Shown here: positions 46,459 to 57,187 of the stretch, in pieces | Position numbering within the stretch: position 1 is the first letter of the stretch | Layout: every line of letters begins with the position of its first letter | Source: Lithobates sylvaticus | Taxonomy: Eukaryota > Chordata > Amphibia > Anura > Ranidae | Assembly: GCA_028564925.1 (NCBI GenBank) | Contig: CM053026.1 | Coordinates: 644,143,354-644,207,353, forward strand | Direction of reading: 5' to 3' | DNA length: 64,000 bases | Translations under genes and position numbers: made by a program | The notes under the pieces: model-generated | What the model saw: the letters and a program-made list of their open reading frames with translations, nothing else | Told to the model about the DNA's origin: nothing | The model's database searches: none

Positions 46459-46928
46459 AGTGATTGTAAAGTCTTTTCTTATGTTTTTATTTTTATTTTA
46501 ATTAAAAAAGAAAAAAGTTATACTTACCTGCTCTGTGCAGTGGTTTTGCACAGATCAGCCCGGATCCTCCTCTTCTCGGGTCCCTGGCTGGATCTCCTGG
46601 CCCCTCCTTCCTGTTGAGTGCCCCCACAGCAAGCAGATGACTATGGGGGCTGCAGCTCCATGTCCATTCAGACATGGAGCAGTGGTTCGGCACCGCCCCC
46701 TCTCTCTCCAGATTTGCTGAGTTTGAGCGCAGGGTCAGCCAATGGCGCCGCTGCTGTGTGTCAGCCAATCAGCAGAAAGAGTCCCAGACGGCCGAGGCAC
46801 TCGTTTTCATCGCTGGATAGAGTGGGTTTAGGCAAGTATTAGGGGAGCTGCTACACACAGGTTTTTTTTTATCTTAAAGCATAGAATGTATTAAGATAAA
46901 AAAAACTTTGACTTTACAACTACTTTAA
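46455..46928. mobile_element. TTAA element abutting the previous copy
   Basis: Left TTAAAGTGATTGTAAAGTC, right TTTACAACTACTTTAA. Interior TTACCTGCTCTGTGCAGTGG, CGGATCCTCCTCTTCTCGGG and GTCAGCCAATCAGC are shared with 37515-37838, 59211-59640 and the D block at 19140-19400. One TTAA only separates it from 45998-46458. Confidence 0.8.
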
Positions 46929-46971
46929 CATCACCCAGATGTTATTATTTTCTCAGAACTCCTAAGAATCA

Positions 46972-47100
46972 CATGCCTGACGAAGGGGTCCTGCGCGGCT
47001 CCGAAACGTTGCACCTTATATTTTTGTGATGTAATTTTTTTTTTCATTAAAAACCTTTTTTGGACAAAGTTTTATCGATCCATGGTGTGCTGGCGAATAT
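46972..47100 (+). mobile_element. Penelope-like arm, single copy (fossil)
   Basis: TGCCTGACGAAGGGGTCCTG and TCCATGGTGTGCTGGC match the right arm of the palindrome at 10579-10824. It holds the clearest CTGACGA…CGAAACG motif in the window (46977-47007). Non-coding. Confidence 0.55.
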
Positions 47101-47349
47101 GTACGTTTCTCCTAAGAATCAGCCCACTCCTTGTTTCATGGATCGTGAGAGGTGCTGTGATGTTTTCAGGAAGCTATGTACAGCACACCTATCAGCCCCT
47201 CTCACCAGCCATGTTCACCCTGCTTTGCATAGAGAAGCACAGAGACCTGGTGATGGAAATATTTCTGACAAATATTGAATGGAAAATGTTATGAGCATGT
47301 TGAGTGTGAGATTGGGAACCAGGGAGGGTAAAATATTAGCAGGTTAAAC
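47101..47349. other. Unassigned
   Basis: No element or exon recognised. Confidence 0.3.
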
Positions 47350-47555
47350 TTAAAGCGGTAGTAAACTCTTCTTTTTTTACTTATACCTACAGGTAAGCCT
47401 ATAAGGCTTACCTGTAGGTACAGAGAATATCTCCTAAACTTGCACTGCTTAGTTGATTTTCACACTACATGCAGCCAGTGGTGTCACCGACACATGAGCT
47501 TTGAAGGGATGACATACCCGGAATGTGAAGGAGTGACGTCATTGTGGCTCCGGCC

Positions 47556-48835
47556 AGTGTTAATTTTGTTGACTAAAACGACAAACATTTTAGTAGACTA
47601 AATGAATACTATTTTAGTCTACTAAAATACGACTAAAACTAAAATGCCATTTTAGTCAAAAGACTAAGACTGAATTGAAATTTGACTTCAAAATGAACAC
47701 TGGTCTGTAGTGCATGTTCATACCGAAATACCATAAATAACATATTCGATTTTTCACTCCAGCGGTATATAATGAGTTTGGAAATTGTAGAGAAATGTTA
47801 ACCGCTTCCCAACCACCTCATGCAGATATACTGCGGCAGAATGGCCAGCGGCACGCTCGCGACCCCGGCGGGAGCTCAGTGGCCGCGGGACCAGCGGACC
47901 CGATCGCCGCTGGTGTCCCGCGATCGGGTCACAGAGCTGAAGAACGGGGAGAGGTCTGTGTAAACAAACCTCTCCCAGCGCTTCCTACACTGCCTGTCAC
48001 TGATAGGCTGTTCCCTGTCATCGGGGAAGCCGATCAATGACGTCAGACGTCAGCCACGCCCCTAATGTAAAAAAACACACGCGCGTCACAGACCATAACC
48101 CCTCCCCTCCCCCTAGTGGTTAACTCTTTCACTGCATGTGTCATTTATACAGTAATCAATGCATTTAAATGGCATTGATTGCTGTATAAATGACAATGGT
48201 CCCAAAAATGTGTCAAAAATGTCCGATGTGTCCGCCATAATGTCGCAGTCACAATAAAAATCGCTGATCGCCGCCATTACTAGTAAAAAAAAAAAAATTA
48301 ATAAAAATGCTATAAAACTATCCCCTATTTTGTAAACGCTATAACTTTTGCGCAAACCAATCAATCGCTAATTGCGATTTTTTTTTTTTTTTTTTTTTTC
48401 CAAAAATATGTAGAAGAATACGTATCGGCCTAAACTGAGGAAAAAAAAAAAAAAAAATGTTTTTTTTATATATTTTTTGGGGATATTTATTATAGCAAAA
48501 AGCAAAAAATATTGCATTGTTTTCAAAATTGTCGCTCTATTTTTGTTTATAGCGCAAAAAATAAAAACCGCAGGGGCGATCAAATACCACCAAAAGAAAG
48601 CTCTATTTGTGGGAAAAAAGGACGGTAATTTTCTTTGGGAGCCACGTCGCACGACCGCGCAATTGTCAGTTAAAGCGACGCAGTGCCGAATCGCAAAAGG
48701 GGCCTGGTCCTTTGGCTGCCAATTGGTTCGGGGCTGAAGTGGTTAACTAACGCATTACAATTTAATTACACACATTAGCTTTTAGTCAACTAAAATGTAC
48801 TGGCGATTTAGTAGACTAAATACGACGGGCTTCAT
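47556..48835. mobile_element. Middle element, TTGACTAAAAC ends
   Basis: Left GTTAATTTTGTTGACTAAAA and repeated TTTTAGTAGACTAAAT / ATTTTAGTCTACTAAAAT blocks; right TTTTAGTCAACTAAAATG and TTTAGTAGACTAAATACG. The flanks at 47556-47797 and 48747-48835 join into one AT-rich palindromic element. Class unknown. Confidence 0.55.
47798..48746. mobile_element. Inner TTAACCGCTTC-family element
   Basis: Left TTAACCGCTTCCCAACC, right GGGGCTGAAGTGGTTAA; TTAA on both sides. Shares the ordered blocks GTGTCAAAAATGTCCGA, TTACTAGTAAAAAAAAAA, GACGCTATAACTTTTGCGC-like, CAAATACCACCAAAAGAAAG and GCGACGCAGTGCCGAATCGC with 56198-57187. Non-coding; its open frames lack domains. Confidence 0.8.
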
Positions 48836-48939
48836 TTTAAGGCAAGTATTTCCTAAAGTGCTAATATACGACGCATACTAGCACATTATCCCTTTACCTT
48901 GCAGGGGATTTAAAGAACAAAGTGTGGTTTACTACCACT

Positions 48940-49331
48940 TTAAAGCATTACTAGAGTTAACATTTTTTTTTAGTTTTGGATAAAGTGGAGATTAGAACCC
49001 CTGCTGGGTTTTTATTTCTGCTTGTGCCCCCTTTAAGGAGGTTCACTATTTGTCCTGTTTACCATTATCACTGAAAGTAAAAGAAAATCCCAAAATATGG
49101 GTTGACCCCAGAAAAGTAAGAGGGGAAATCAATCAACCAATGGGCACAAGTTCTGGTGACCTGGGGGGTCCCCAAGAAATTGCCTTCATTTGGAGGAATT
49201 TCCTCTCAATTCCTGTTTGGCTATGGGACATCTCCACAATGGGACCCAGATGGTGAAAATCTAAAAGGGGTTACAACCCTCCCTTTCTCTATCCAAAATG
49301 ATAACAAGTTTTGCCCGTAGTTCTACTTTAA
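48940..49331. mobile_element. TTAA element abutting the previous one
   Basis: Left TTAAAGCATTACTAGAGTT, right CGTAGTTCTACTTTAA. It shares TTAA 48940-48943 with the outer element before it. Sequence around GGAATTTCCTCTCAATTCCTG resembles 52350-52400. Confidence 0.65.
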
Positions 49332-49738
49332 GCTTTAAATGTTTTGTTTCCACATTCTTGTGCCCACCAGTGCCTGGTTCATACGGGAGGACTTGTGTGT
49401 GTATAATGCTAGTAGAATTTAGAATTAAAATGAATATGAAAATTCTCGTTCAAAATTTAAGATTTGGTTTTCTTAACATTTGATTTTGGAATGAATGGAC
49501 TGTACCAAACAAAAATCACATACACTGTTAGAAATTCTATTTTTATTTTTATACACTATTAGAAATTCATACATTTGAGAAATATTTTCCAACCCGCTCC
49601 CACTGTGCGCAAAAACGTACATCGCTTTGACCCCACTAATGTTTAGAAAAACAAATGTTCTAGTGTAATCCTAGCTTTATTAACATTGTACTGGTTCCTA
49701 AAACAATCTAAACGGGCAGATCCTTGATCATAGCTTAT
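49332..49738. other. Unassigned
   Basis: AAAATCACATACACTGTTAG near 49515 hints at a degraded foldback end. Nothing firm. Confidence 0.3.
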
Positions 49739-49770
49739 TTAACCGGGTGGCCGAGCTGCACAGGTTCTCG

Positions 49771-49801
<31 letters not shown>

Positions 49802-50615
49802 TGTGTGGGCATGAGTGCACGCTGCCAGCAGCTCCCTCCCGCTGTGATTCTACACAGCGGGAGCCCATCAGTGGGTCCATTGGACACTGTCCGCTGGCAC
49901 CCAGGCAGAACAGCAGTCTGCCTATGTGAGCAAGGCAGATTGCCGTTCTGTCAGTAAGAAAGGCATGGCTCCTGTGTTCCTGCAAAGCAAGGATCCATGC
50001 CTTCCCCTAGTAAAAGCACCTCCCACACTACACTAAAACACTGGCTAGGCACGCAGTTAACCCTTTGATTGCCCCTGATGTTAACCCCTTTTCAGCCAGT
50101 GTCATTAAGTACAGTGACGGGCATAATTTTTTTTTAGCACTGATCACTGTATTGGTGTCACTGGTTCCCAAAAAAGTGTCCGATTTTGTCCGTCGCAATA
50201 TTGCTGATCGCCACCATTACTAGTAAAAAAAAAAAAATCTATCCCCTAGTTTGTAGACGCTAAAACCTTTGCACAAACCAATCAAAATACGCTTATTGAG
50301 AAATGTAGCAGAATATATATTGGCCTAAATTGAGGAAGAAATTTGACTTTTTTACAATTTATTTATTTTTTTTTTTATTGGATATGTTTTATAGCAAAAA
50401 GTTGAAAATAATGTTTTTTGTGCTTTTTTTACTTTTGTGGTTTTTGGTTCAAAGTGTAAAAAATTCAAAATGCAGAAATGATCAACTACCACCAAAAGAA
50501 AGCGCCATTTGTGGGGGGAAAAGAACATAAATTAGAACAATGGTCAGTTAAATTAAAGCAGTGCTTATCGCAAAAAAATGAAGGGGGGTATATCTTCCAG
50601 AGCTTAAGTGGTTAA
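49739..50615. mobile_element. TTAACC-family element
   Basis: Left TTAACCGGGTGGCCG, right GAGCTTAAGTGGTTAA, TTAA at both ends. Middle blocks GATCGCCACCATTACTAGTA and CTACCACCAAAAGAAAGC align in order with 47798-48746. Carries a GT array at 49771-49808. Confidence 0.75.
49771..49808. repeat. (GT)n microsatellite
   Basis: GT units with one G doubled in the middle. Confidence 0.95.
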
Positions 50616-50749
50616 AAGCGCTTTTATATAAAATTTGATTTAGCATTTTGTAGTACATCTTCTATTGGTTATGTTAATTTGTGTATCGGGTCATCCTGGA
50701 ATAAGCTGACCCTTTTTAAAATCGGTGTGCTGAAAATAAGTATATTAGG

Positions 50750-50993
50750 GACACTAAAGGTAGGTAGTTTGCCGCGTTTCACGGCCGCGATTTTTGCCGC
50801 GATTTCAAGGAATGCCTGTGTAAGTGCCATCAAAATCGGACCAAAGTAGTGCAGGGCCTACTTTGAAGTCGGATTGACTTGAAGTCGTTCTAATATGAAT
50901 GGCTGTCAATGGAAATCATGGGGAACAACTTGTCATGCTACTTTGCCATCCCAAATCGTGGGACAAGTCGTATAAGTGTGAAAGGGGCCTAAA
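50750..50993. mobile_element. Foldback element, GTGTGAAAGGGGCC right end
   Basis: Right end TATAAGTGTGAAAGGGGCCT. TACTTTGAAGTCGGATTGAC and GGGACAAGTCGTATAAG match 38690-38815. The left part (GCCGCGTTTCACGG) is degenerate. Confidence 0.55.
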
Positions 50994-51020
50994 GGATTTT
51001 GGATCACAATTGTGGTGTTC

Positions 51021-51205
51021 AGCCTTCTTCCTTTCCTTCCTTCTTTCCTTCCTTCTTTCCTTCCTTCTTTCCTTCCTTCTTTCCTTCCTTCAATCCTTCC
51101 TTCCTTCCTTTTTTTCTTTCTTTCTTTCTTTCTTTTTCTTTCTTTCTTTCTTTTTCTTTCTTTCTTCCCGCCCTTCTTCTTCTTTTTTTTTTTTTTCTAG
51201 CTTCC
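51021..51205. repeat. Polypyrimidine microsatellite (TTCC/TTTC)n
   Basis: About 180 bp of almost pure C and T in CTTCCTTT and TTTC units. Long open frames of Ser/Phe/Leu are artefacts. Mirror symmetry could allow triplex structure. Confidence 0.95.
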
Positions 51206-51840
51206 TTCTCCCTTTTTCCTGTCCCTCTCTTTCTAAATTCAGAAGTCTTTTTTTTGTTGTGTTTATCACTGAGCACAGTCACTTTAGTCATTTTAGTCTC
51301 GTATGTACACCAGGTGGCAGCCTTCTACAATATTACAAAGAACGAGCGTTCTTTGAATGTAAACAACATAACGTTACTCGCCCACGTTTGCTTTGCGCTC
51401 CGGGTAGAAATGTGTGGTAGTAAAGACTGCAGATGGAATTGGAAAAGTGAAGCCTGGCAGTTGATCTTGGCACATGGGTTTTCCAACTTTTTTTTTTTTT
51501 TTTTAAACAGTATATAGTTAATTCTCCTTACCGGTTGACTTTTTAGGACATGCATGTAATGGAAACTCAGACCAGGAACAGTACTAACCCAGAAAGAATT
51601 TACAGACAAGGCAGCAAAATCACATTTTACAAATAACAAAATTAAAGAAAGTTGGAAGGGAAAAAAATAAAACTGCAAGAGGTCACATAATGAGTTAAGA
51701 GTGGGCTGTGCAATAAGGGGGTAGAGCCAAAGACTGGTCATTAACCCCTTAACGTGGAACGTAAAACAAACCTTCATGCCAGAGTCTAGTTTTGCAACTT
51801 TGGCACGCATTACTACAACTATACACATCTATACAATTAC
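51206..51840. other. Unassigned
   Basis: A T-run at 51489-51504. The minus-strand open frame 51325-51828 is long but has no recognised domain and no splice context. Confidence 0.3.
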
Positions 51841-52168
51841 TTAAGCTGGCCATGCCCGTATCGGCTTTTCTTGATTAGCCAGTGGGCTGATTGGGGAAAA
51901 AAAACTGAGAGGATTTCTCCATCCACCTAGATTTTCCCTAATCCTCCCTGCTGTATCACTGTATTCTGACATCAGAACTCCACTATCCGATCACACTGAT
52001 CAGTGTTGATCAAAGCAAAATTTTCCAACAAGCCCGTTCAAGAGCTGTCAGTTTTTAGATTGACTGCTCTTGAATGGCAACAGCCAAGGATAGATTGAAA
52101 TTCAGCTGGCCCCTTCCTCATAGAATGCATGGAGGAAAAAATACCTTGTGCCTTTACAACCACTTTAA
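51841..52168. mobile_element. Composite of two TTAA/foldback ends
   Basis: Left TTAAGCTGGCCATGCCCG is a foldback-family end; right TTGTGCCTTTACAACCACTTTAA is the end of the family at 37515-37838. The middle cannot be divided with confidence. Confidence 0.4.
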
Positions 52169-52440
52169 GTGTAGCTCCAGCCAAAAAAAGTACGATTTTT
52201 TAGATGGCATAGGGAATAATATAACGTTTGTTTTGCAGTCTGTGCCCCTGTTCTGAAGATTTCACCTCGCTTTTTGTCTGACAATTTTGGGTTGTTGAGA
52301 CAAAAATTGGTGATGAAGCTTCAGTGGAGACAACTTTTTCCCATGATAACTTACATGAGTGAATTTCCCTTCCTAGGGGTAGATTTCCTTTCACTTTCTG
52401 TTGTCCCTCTCAATTTGTGAATAGGAGTTGTATCAAAGTC
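52165..52440. mobile_element. TTAA element, right end unclear
   Basis: Starts TTAAGTGTAGCTCCAGCC at the TTAA that ends the previous element. TTTCACCTCGC and CAATTTTGGGTTGTTG resemble other short TTAA elements. No right TTAA before the Tc1 fragment at 52448. Confidence 0.45.
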
Positions 52441-52447
52441 GGATGTA

Positions 52448-52960
52448 CACTATATTAACAAAATTATTGGCACACCTACCTTTTACACGCACATCACCTT
52501 TAATGGGCAGTCCAATCTTGGTCCATAGGGTTCAATATTGAGTTGGCCCACCCTTTGCAGCTATAACAGCTTCAACATTTCTGGGAAGGCTTTCCACAAG
52601 GTTTAGGAGTGTCTATGGGAATTTTTCACCATTCTTCAAGAAGCGCATTGTGAGGTCAGGCACTGATGTGGGACAAATCTCCGCTCTAATTCATCCCAAA
52701 GGTGTATCGGACTCTGTTCAGGCCTTTCAAGTTCTTCCACCTCAAACTTGTTCATCTGTGTCTTTATGGACCTTGCTTTGTGCACTGGTGTGCAGTCATG
52801 TTAGAACAGGAAGGGGCCATCCCCAAACTGTTCCCACAAATTTGGGAGCATGAAATTTTCCAAAATGTTTTGGTATGCTGTCGCCTTAAAAGTTCCCTTC
52901 ACTGGAACAAAATAAATGAGAGGTCTGGTGTCGCCAGTAACACCCCTCCATCCCTAATAC
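52448..52960 (-). mobile_element. Tc1-like transposon fragment (CACTATATTA end)
   Basis: After TA, CACTATATTAACAAAATTAT, then AATATTGAGTTGGCCCACCC, TTTGCAGCTATAACAGCTTC and GGAACAGGAAGGGGCCATCC. This follows, in reverse, the transposase C-terminal half of a vertebrate Tc1-like family with TACACTATATTACCAAAAG ends. It breaks off near 52920-52960 and the other half is missing. Confidence 0.75.
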
Positions 52961-53404
52961 AATAGAAACAAGGATGTCACCCTTGGGACTTTGAATGTGT
53001 GTACAATTGGCCGTTAAAATTGACAAATGTAAATGCATATATTATATTTCACTGTTTTACTTCACATGGGACAGCTCAATTTTGCTACTGAAAGCTGCTG
53101 ACCCCACACGGGTACCTTTACACCAAGCACTCCAATGTGCCTGGCTATATTTCGAATATTCAGCAATGTTTGAAAAAAATAAAATTATTTATTTCTCATT
53201 ACATTTTAGCTGAAACCTGAACAGATTTAGGATCTCAAAGGTCACTCATTTCTACCCATGCCATGTCCACCTTCCCATTGTTCCTTGGTCAGGGTTTTTT
53301 TGCTTGGCACCACTTCTTCAGCTCCCTTCCCAAGCATATATTGCTGCCATCCTCGGTGAACATAGCCACAGGCTTTGCCAATTTGTTTCTTTTTTCTGTG
53401 AGGC
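52961..53404. other. Unassigned
   Basis: No element recognised. Ends in the target duplication of the Penelope-like element. Confidence 0.3.
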
Positions 53405-53420
53405 CCCTCTTAACATTTGT
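53405..53420. repeat. Target duplication, left (Penelope-like)
   Basis: CCCTCTTAACATTTGT, repeated with one extra T at 57437-57453. It marks 53421-57436 as a single insertion. Confidence 0.7.
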
Positions 53421-53504
53421 ACAAAAATATGCTAAATATATATACTCGCGCTAATGGTGTGTATGTGAAAAAAGGAAGCAGCAGCTATACACAAAGTGCC
53501 GATC

Positions 53505-54332
53505 ACTTGAAAAACATATAAATATAAAATATAGAGCTCACAACCATTAAAGTATAAAAAACGTGTGAACAAACACAATCAAATAATTGGCAAAATAAAG
53601 TCCAAACATAAATATAAATATCAAAGTGACTCTAGGTGCTTCAATTCGAAGGGAATAAAACGTGCAGGAATATTGCAGATGTATTCAGGTGCAAGACACC
53701 CCCTCATGTATCCCCACTCACCAGATTGTGATGACCCCCAGCTTTTCAGTCTGGTGGGTCGCTTTAAGCTTTATAATGGTGTCCAGGGCCACTGGAGTAG
53801 TCAAATCTTCAGATCCAATGATTTTTAAATGAAGTTGCTCAGCAAAACGAACGGATACCCAAAAGTGAGGAAAGAAATGGAACAAATAGTGAAGTACCGT
53901 TTAAAAATGGTTTAATGGAAAAGGGAATGGGTACTTACAAAAAGTACGATCAAAACAAGCATCAAACATGGAGTTGATAGTGTAAAAACGCCGTTCATGG
54001 CGTGCGTTCCACGAAACCGGAAGTGACGTCAGTAATACCGGAAATTGCTTCAAAGTTTCACCCTCCCACAGGGCGTCATCAAGGACCTAATTTCCAGTAA
54101 ACTGGGCCAGCTTTATATAGGGAGTAGAGGCGGAGACTCACCTGAAAGAACCAATCAACATGGCATAGCGGCCATCTTGTTGGTAGGATAAACATGTCTC
54201 CCCCAAGGACAGAGCACAATCCATAGGGGAGACAAAAACGCCATTTTATAGGTTTGATTCATTCAAACAAATAGTTTCTCTGTATCACTTGACGTCAATT
54301 CTGGTAGAACAGTGGAAATGACAACAAAAAAA
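53505..54332 (-). repeat. Left inverted terminal repeat of the Penelope-like element
   Basis: Inverse of the right repeat over about 830 bp. Keeps the uninterrupted GCTTTAAGC site (53762-53770) where the right repeat has its insertion. Carries CCGGAAGTGACGTCA at 54017-54031. Confidence 0.8.
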
Positions 54333-55430
54333 GCTTAGGTTCTAGAAACATTACATTGACAATATCATTATAATTTGGGCAGGATCCAACAAGACTTTTT
54401 TTACAGTTTTTGTCAAAAATTGGTGAGAACAGATATGGCATTTCCTTCTCAGCAGTTTCTGACAATCGCAGTATAAATTGCTTGGATCTAGTAGTTTTCA
54501 AAAATAACCATCAACTGTCCACCAAAACTTATTTTAAAGAAGTGGACAGAAATGGGTTTTCCCCCTGGGGAGTTGTCACCACCCTCTGTGGCTCAGTACT
54601 ATCCCCAAGAGTCAATTGAGGGTGAGGCGCAATTGCGCTAGTATTGAGGACTTTGACATCCAAGCCAAAGTTTTGTTCGATAGATTTGTGGAAAAGGGGT
54701 ATACCCCACACGAATTGAACATATCTTTGGCAATAGTAAGGAGTCAGAATCAAGACAATCTGTTTGTAAAAAAGGAGGTGGTAAAAAGGGATTTTGGCAT
54801 TGCATTTGACTGGCTACACTCTCCAACATAGACAAGTGGAAAAAATAATTCGCAAACATTGGCATCTTCTATTAGAAGACAATGATTTAGCCAAAACGTT
54901 ACCCAACAAACCCCAGTTCATTTACACCAAACCCCCCACTTTACGATCAGGTGGGTTTTTTTAGTTGTGGAAGATGTGTAATATGTAGAACATCTAAACA
55001 TAGGGTAAGAAAAAGGAGTTCTTATCCCAGTCCTCTGGTGAATCCTTCAAAATTAACAAGTTCATTTTGTGTGACACCACCCACGTTACCTACTTGTTAA
55101 CTTGCCCGTGCAAGCTTCAATATGTGGGGAGGACCACCAGGGCACTGGGCATTAGATTACAAGAACATGTCAATAGGATAAGAAAGGGTTATAAACACCA
55201 TAGCTTATCCACTTCATCACTTATCACTTCAGATCGGTCCACGGAAGGGATCCGAGCATCCTTACATTTTGTGGTATAGATAGAATTGAGGGGGACTGGA
55301 GAGGTGGCAATCTCAAGCGAGCCATCTCTCGTAATGAGACCCAGTGGATCCATTGACTCAGAACGATGAGTCCCCTGGGGTTGAATATTGAATTAGACCT
55401 AAACTGTTTCCTGTCCAATTTCTAGTGAAG
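54333..55430 (+). pseudogene. Penelope-like ORF remnant, GIY-YIG-type C-terminus (fossil)
   Basis: The clearest part, about 55067-55215, contains THVTYLLTCPCKLQYVGRTT followed by RLQEHVNRIRKG, the GIY-YIG-type endonuclease signature linked to Penelope-like reverse transcriptases; downstream text ends in LGLNIELDLNCF-like sequence usual for the C-terminus. The upstream part is a reverse-transcriptase C-terminal remnant at best. Broken in several places and lacking most of the reverse transcriptase. Confidence 0.75.
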
Positions 55431-55483
55431 TTTGGTACAATATACATTTTTTAATGTTTTTATACATTTTAGCAATCCATTTT

Positions 55484-55560
55484 TTTTTTTCTTTTTTTTT
55501 TTTTTTTCTTTTTCAAATTTTTTTTTATATTTATTTTTCTTTTTTTTTATTTATTTCTTT
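55484..55560. repeat. T-rich tract in the element's 3' part
   Basis: Mostly T with scattered C and A. Lies between the coding remnant and the right repeat. Confidence 0.85.
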
Positions 55561-55829
55561 ACTTGTATTTTCATTAGATTTTTCTTTATAGTTAGTTATA
55601 TTTTTTGATTATTGTATTAAAAAGGTTTTTTGTCATTTCCACTGTTCTACCAGAATTGACGTCAAGTGATACCGAGAAACTATCTGTTTGAATGAATCAA
55701 ACCTATAAAAATGGTGTTTGTCTCCCCTATGGATTGTGCTCTGTCCTTGGGGGAGACATGTTTATCCTACCAACAAGATGGCCGCTATGCCATGTTGATT
55801 GGTTCTTGCAGGTGAGTCTCCGCCTTTAC

Positions 55830-55936
55830 TCCCTATATAAAGCTGACCCAGTTTACTGGAAATTAGGTCCTTGATGACGCCCTGTGGGAGGGTGAAACGT
55901 TGACGCAATTGCCGGTATTACTGACGTCACTTCCGG
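55830..55936 (+). promoter_or_regulatory. Possible internal promoter: TATA-like, CRE and ETS sites
   Basis: TATATAAAG, then TGACGTCA (CRE consensus) directly joined to CTTCCGG (ETS core on the other strand). The same CRE/ETS pair is conserved in the left arm and in altered form (CCGGAAGTGACGTT) in 62067-63582. Promoter function is inference. Confidence 0.4.
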
Positions 55937-56197
55937 TCTCGTGGAACGCACGCCATGAACGGCGTTTTTACTATCTACTATTTACTATCAACTCCATGTT
56001 TGATGCTTGTTTTGATTGTACTTTTTGTAAGTACCCATTCCCTTTTCCATTAAACCATTTTTAAACAGTACTTCACTATTAGTTCCATTTCTTTCCTCAC
56101 TTTTTGGTATCCGTTCGTTTTGCTGAGCAACTTCATTTAAAAATCATTGGATCTGAAGATTTGACTACTCCATTGGCCCTGGACACCATTATAAAGC

Positions 56198-56826
56198 TTA
56201 ACCACTTCATTACCGCCTTATAGTCATATGACGCCCACAAGGTGGATCTACCATCCTGGGTGGGCGTCATATGACGTCCTCGCATTCCCGGCCGCCTGGG
56301 GTGCGCGCGCGTGGCATCGCTCGGGACCCGGTGCGAGTGCCCGGCGGCCGCGATGTCCGCCGGGCACCCGCGATTGCCCATTAAAACAACGGGACCGTGG
56401 AGCGGTGTGTGTAAACACACAGCTCCACGTCCTGTCAGCGGGGAGGAGACCGATCATGTGATCCCAGTACGGAGGAACACATGATCGGTCTCCTCCCCTT
56501 GAGTCCCCTCCCCCCACAGTTAGAATCACTCCTATAGGGACACACATTAACCCCTGCAGTGCCCCCTAGTGTTAATCCCTTCCCTGCCAGTCACATTTAC
56601 ACAGTAATCATTGCAATTTTATAGCAACGATCGCCGTGTAAATGTGAATGGTTCCAAAAATGTGTCAAAAGTGTCCGAAGTGTCCGCCGCAATGTCGCAG
56701 TCATGAAAAAAAAAATCGCAGATCGCTGCCATTACTAGTAAAAAAAAAAAAAATCAATAAATCTATCCCCTATTTTGTAGACGCTATAACTTTTGCGCAA
56801 ACCGATCAATATACGCTTATTGCGAT

Positions 56827-56863
<37 letters not shown>

Positions 56864-57187
56864 AAAAATATGTAGAAGAATACGTATCGGCTTAAACTGA
56901 GGAAAAATAGTTTTTTTTAAAAAAAATTTATTATAGCAAAAAGTAAAGAATATTGTGTTTTTTTTCAAAATTGTCGCTCTTCTTTTGTTTATAGCGCAAA
57001 AAATAAAATCCGCAGGGGCGATCAAATACCACCAAAAGAAAGCTCTATTTGTGGGAAAAAAAGGACGTCAATTTTGTTTGGGTGTAACGTCGCACGACCG
57101 GGCAATTGTTAAAGCGACGCAGTGCCGAATCGCAAAAAGTGCTCTGGTAAGGAAGGGTGTTTAAAAGCCCTGTATTGAAGTGGTTAA
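56198..57187. mobile_element. TTAACCACTTC-family element nested in the right repeat
   Basis: Left TTAACCACTTCATTACC, right GTATTGAAGTGGTTAA. The host reads AAAGC before and AGCGACCC after; the other arm has the joined AAGCTTAAAGCG, so TTAA was duplicated on insertion. Includes palindromic GGAGGAGACCGATCATGTGA / inverse and a 30+ base T-run near 56827-56860. Confidence 0.9.

Larger units (their letters stand above)
47350..48943. mobile_element. Outer TTAA element of a three-level nest
   Basis: Left TTAAAGCGGTAGTAAACTC, right GGTTTACTACCACTTTAA. Early ACAGGTAAGCCTATAAGGCTTACCTGT hairpin as in 27058-27466. Interrupted by the element at 47556-48835, itself interrupted by 47798-48746. Confidence 0.75.

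Noticed and set aside
51019-51517. Ser/Phe/Leu- and Lys/Glu-rich open frames
   Set aside because: Polypyrimidine tract translation in all frames.
52448-52960. Host gene fragment
   Set aside because: The order and wording match a Tc1-like transposon family in reverse, with its terminal sequence next to TA.
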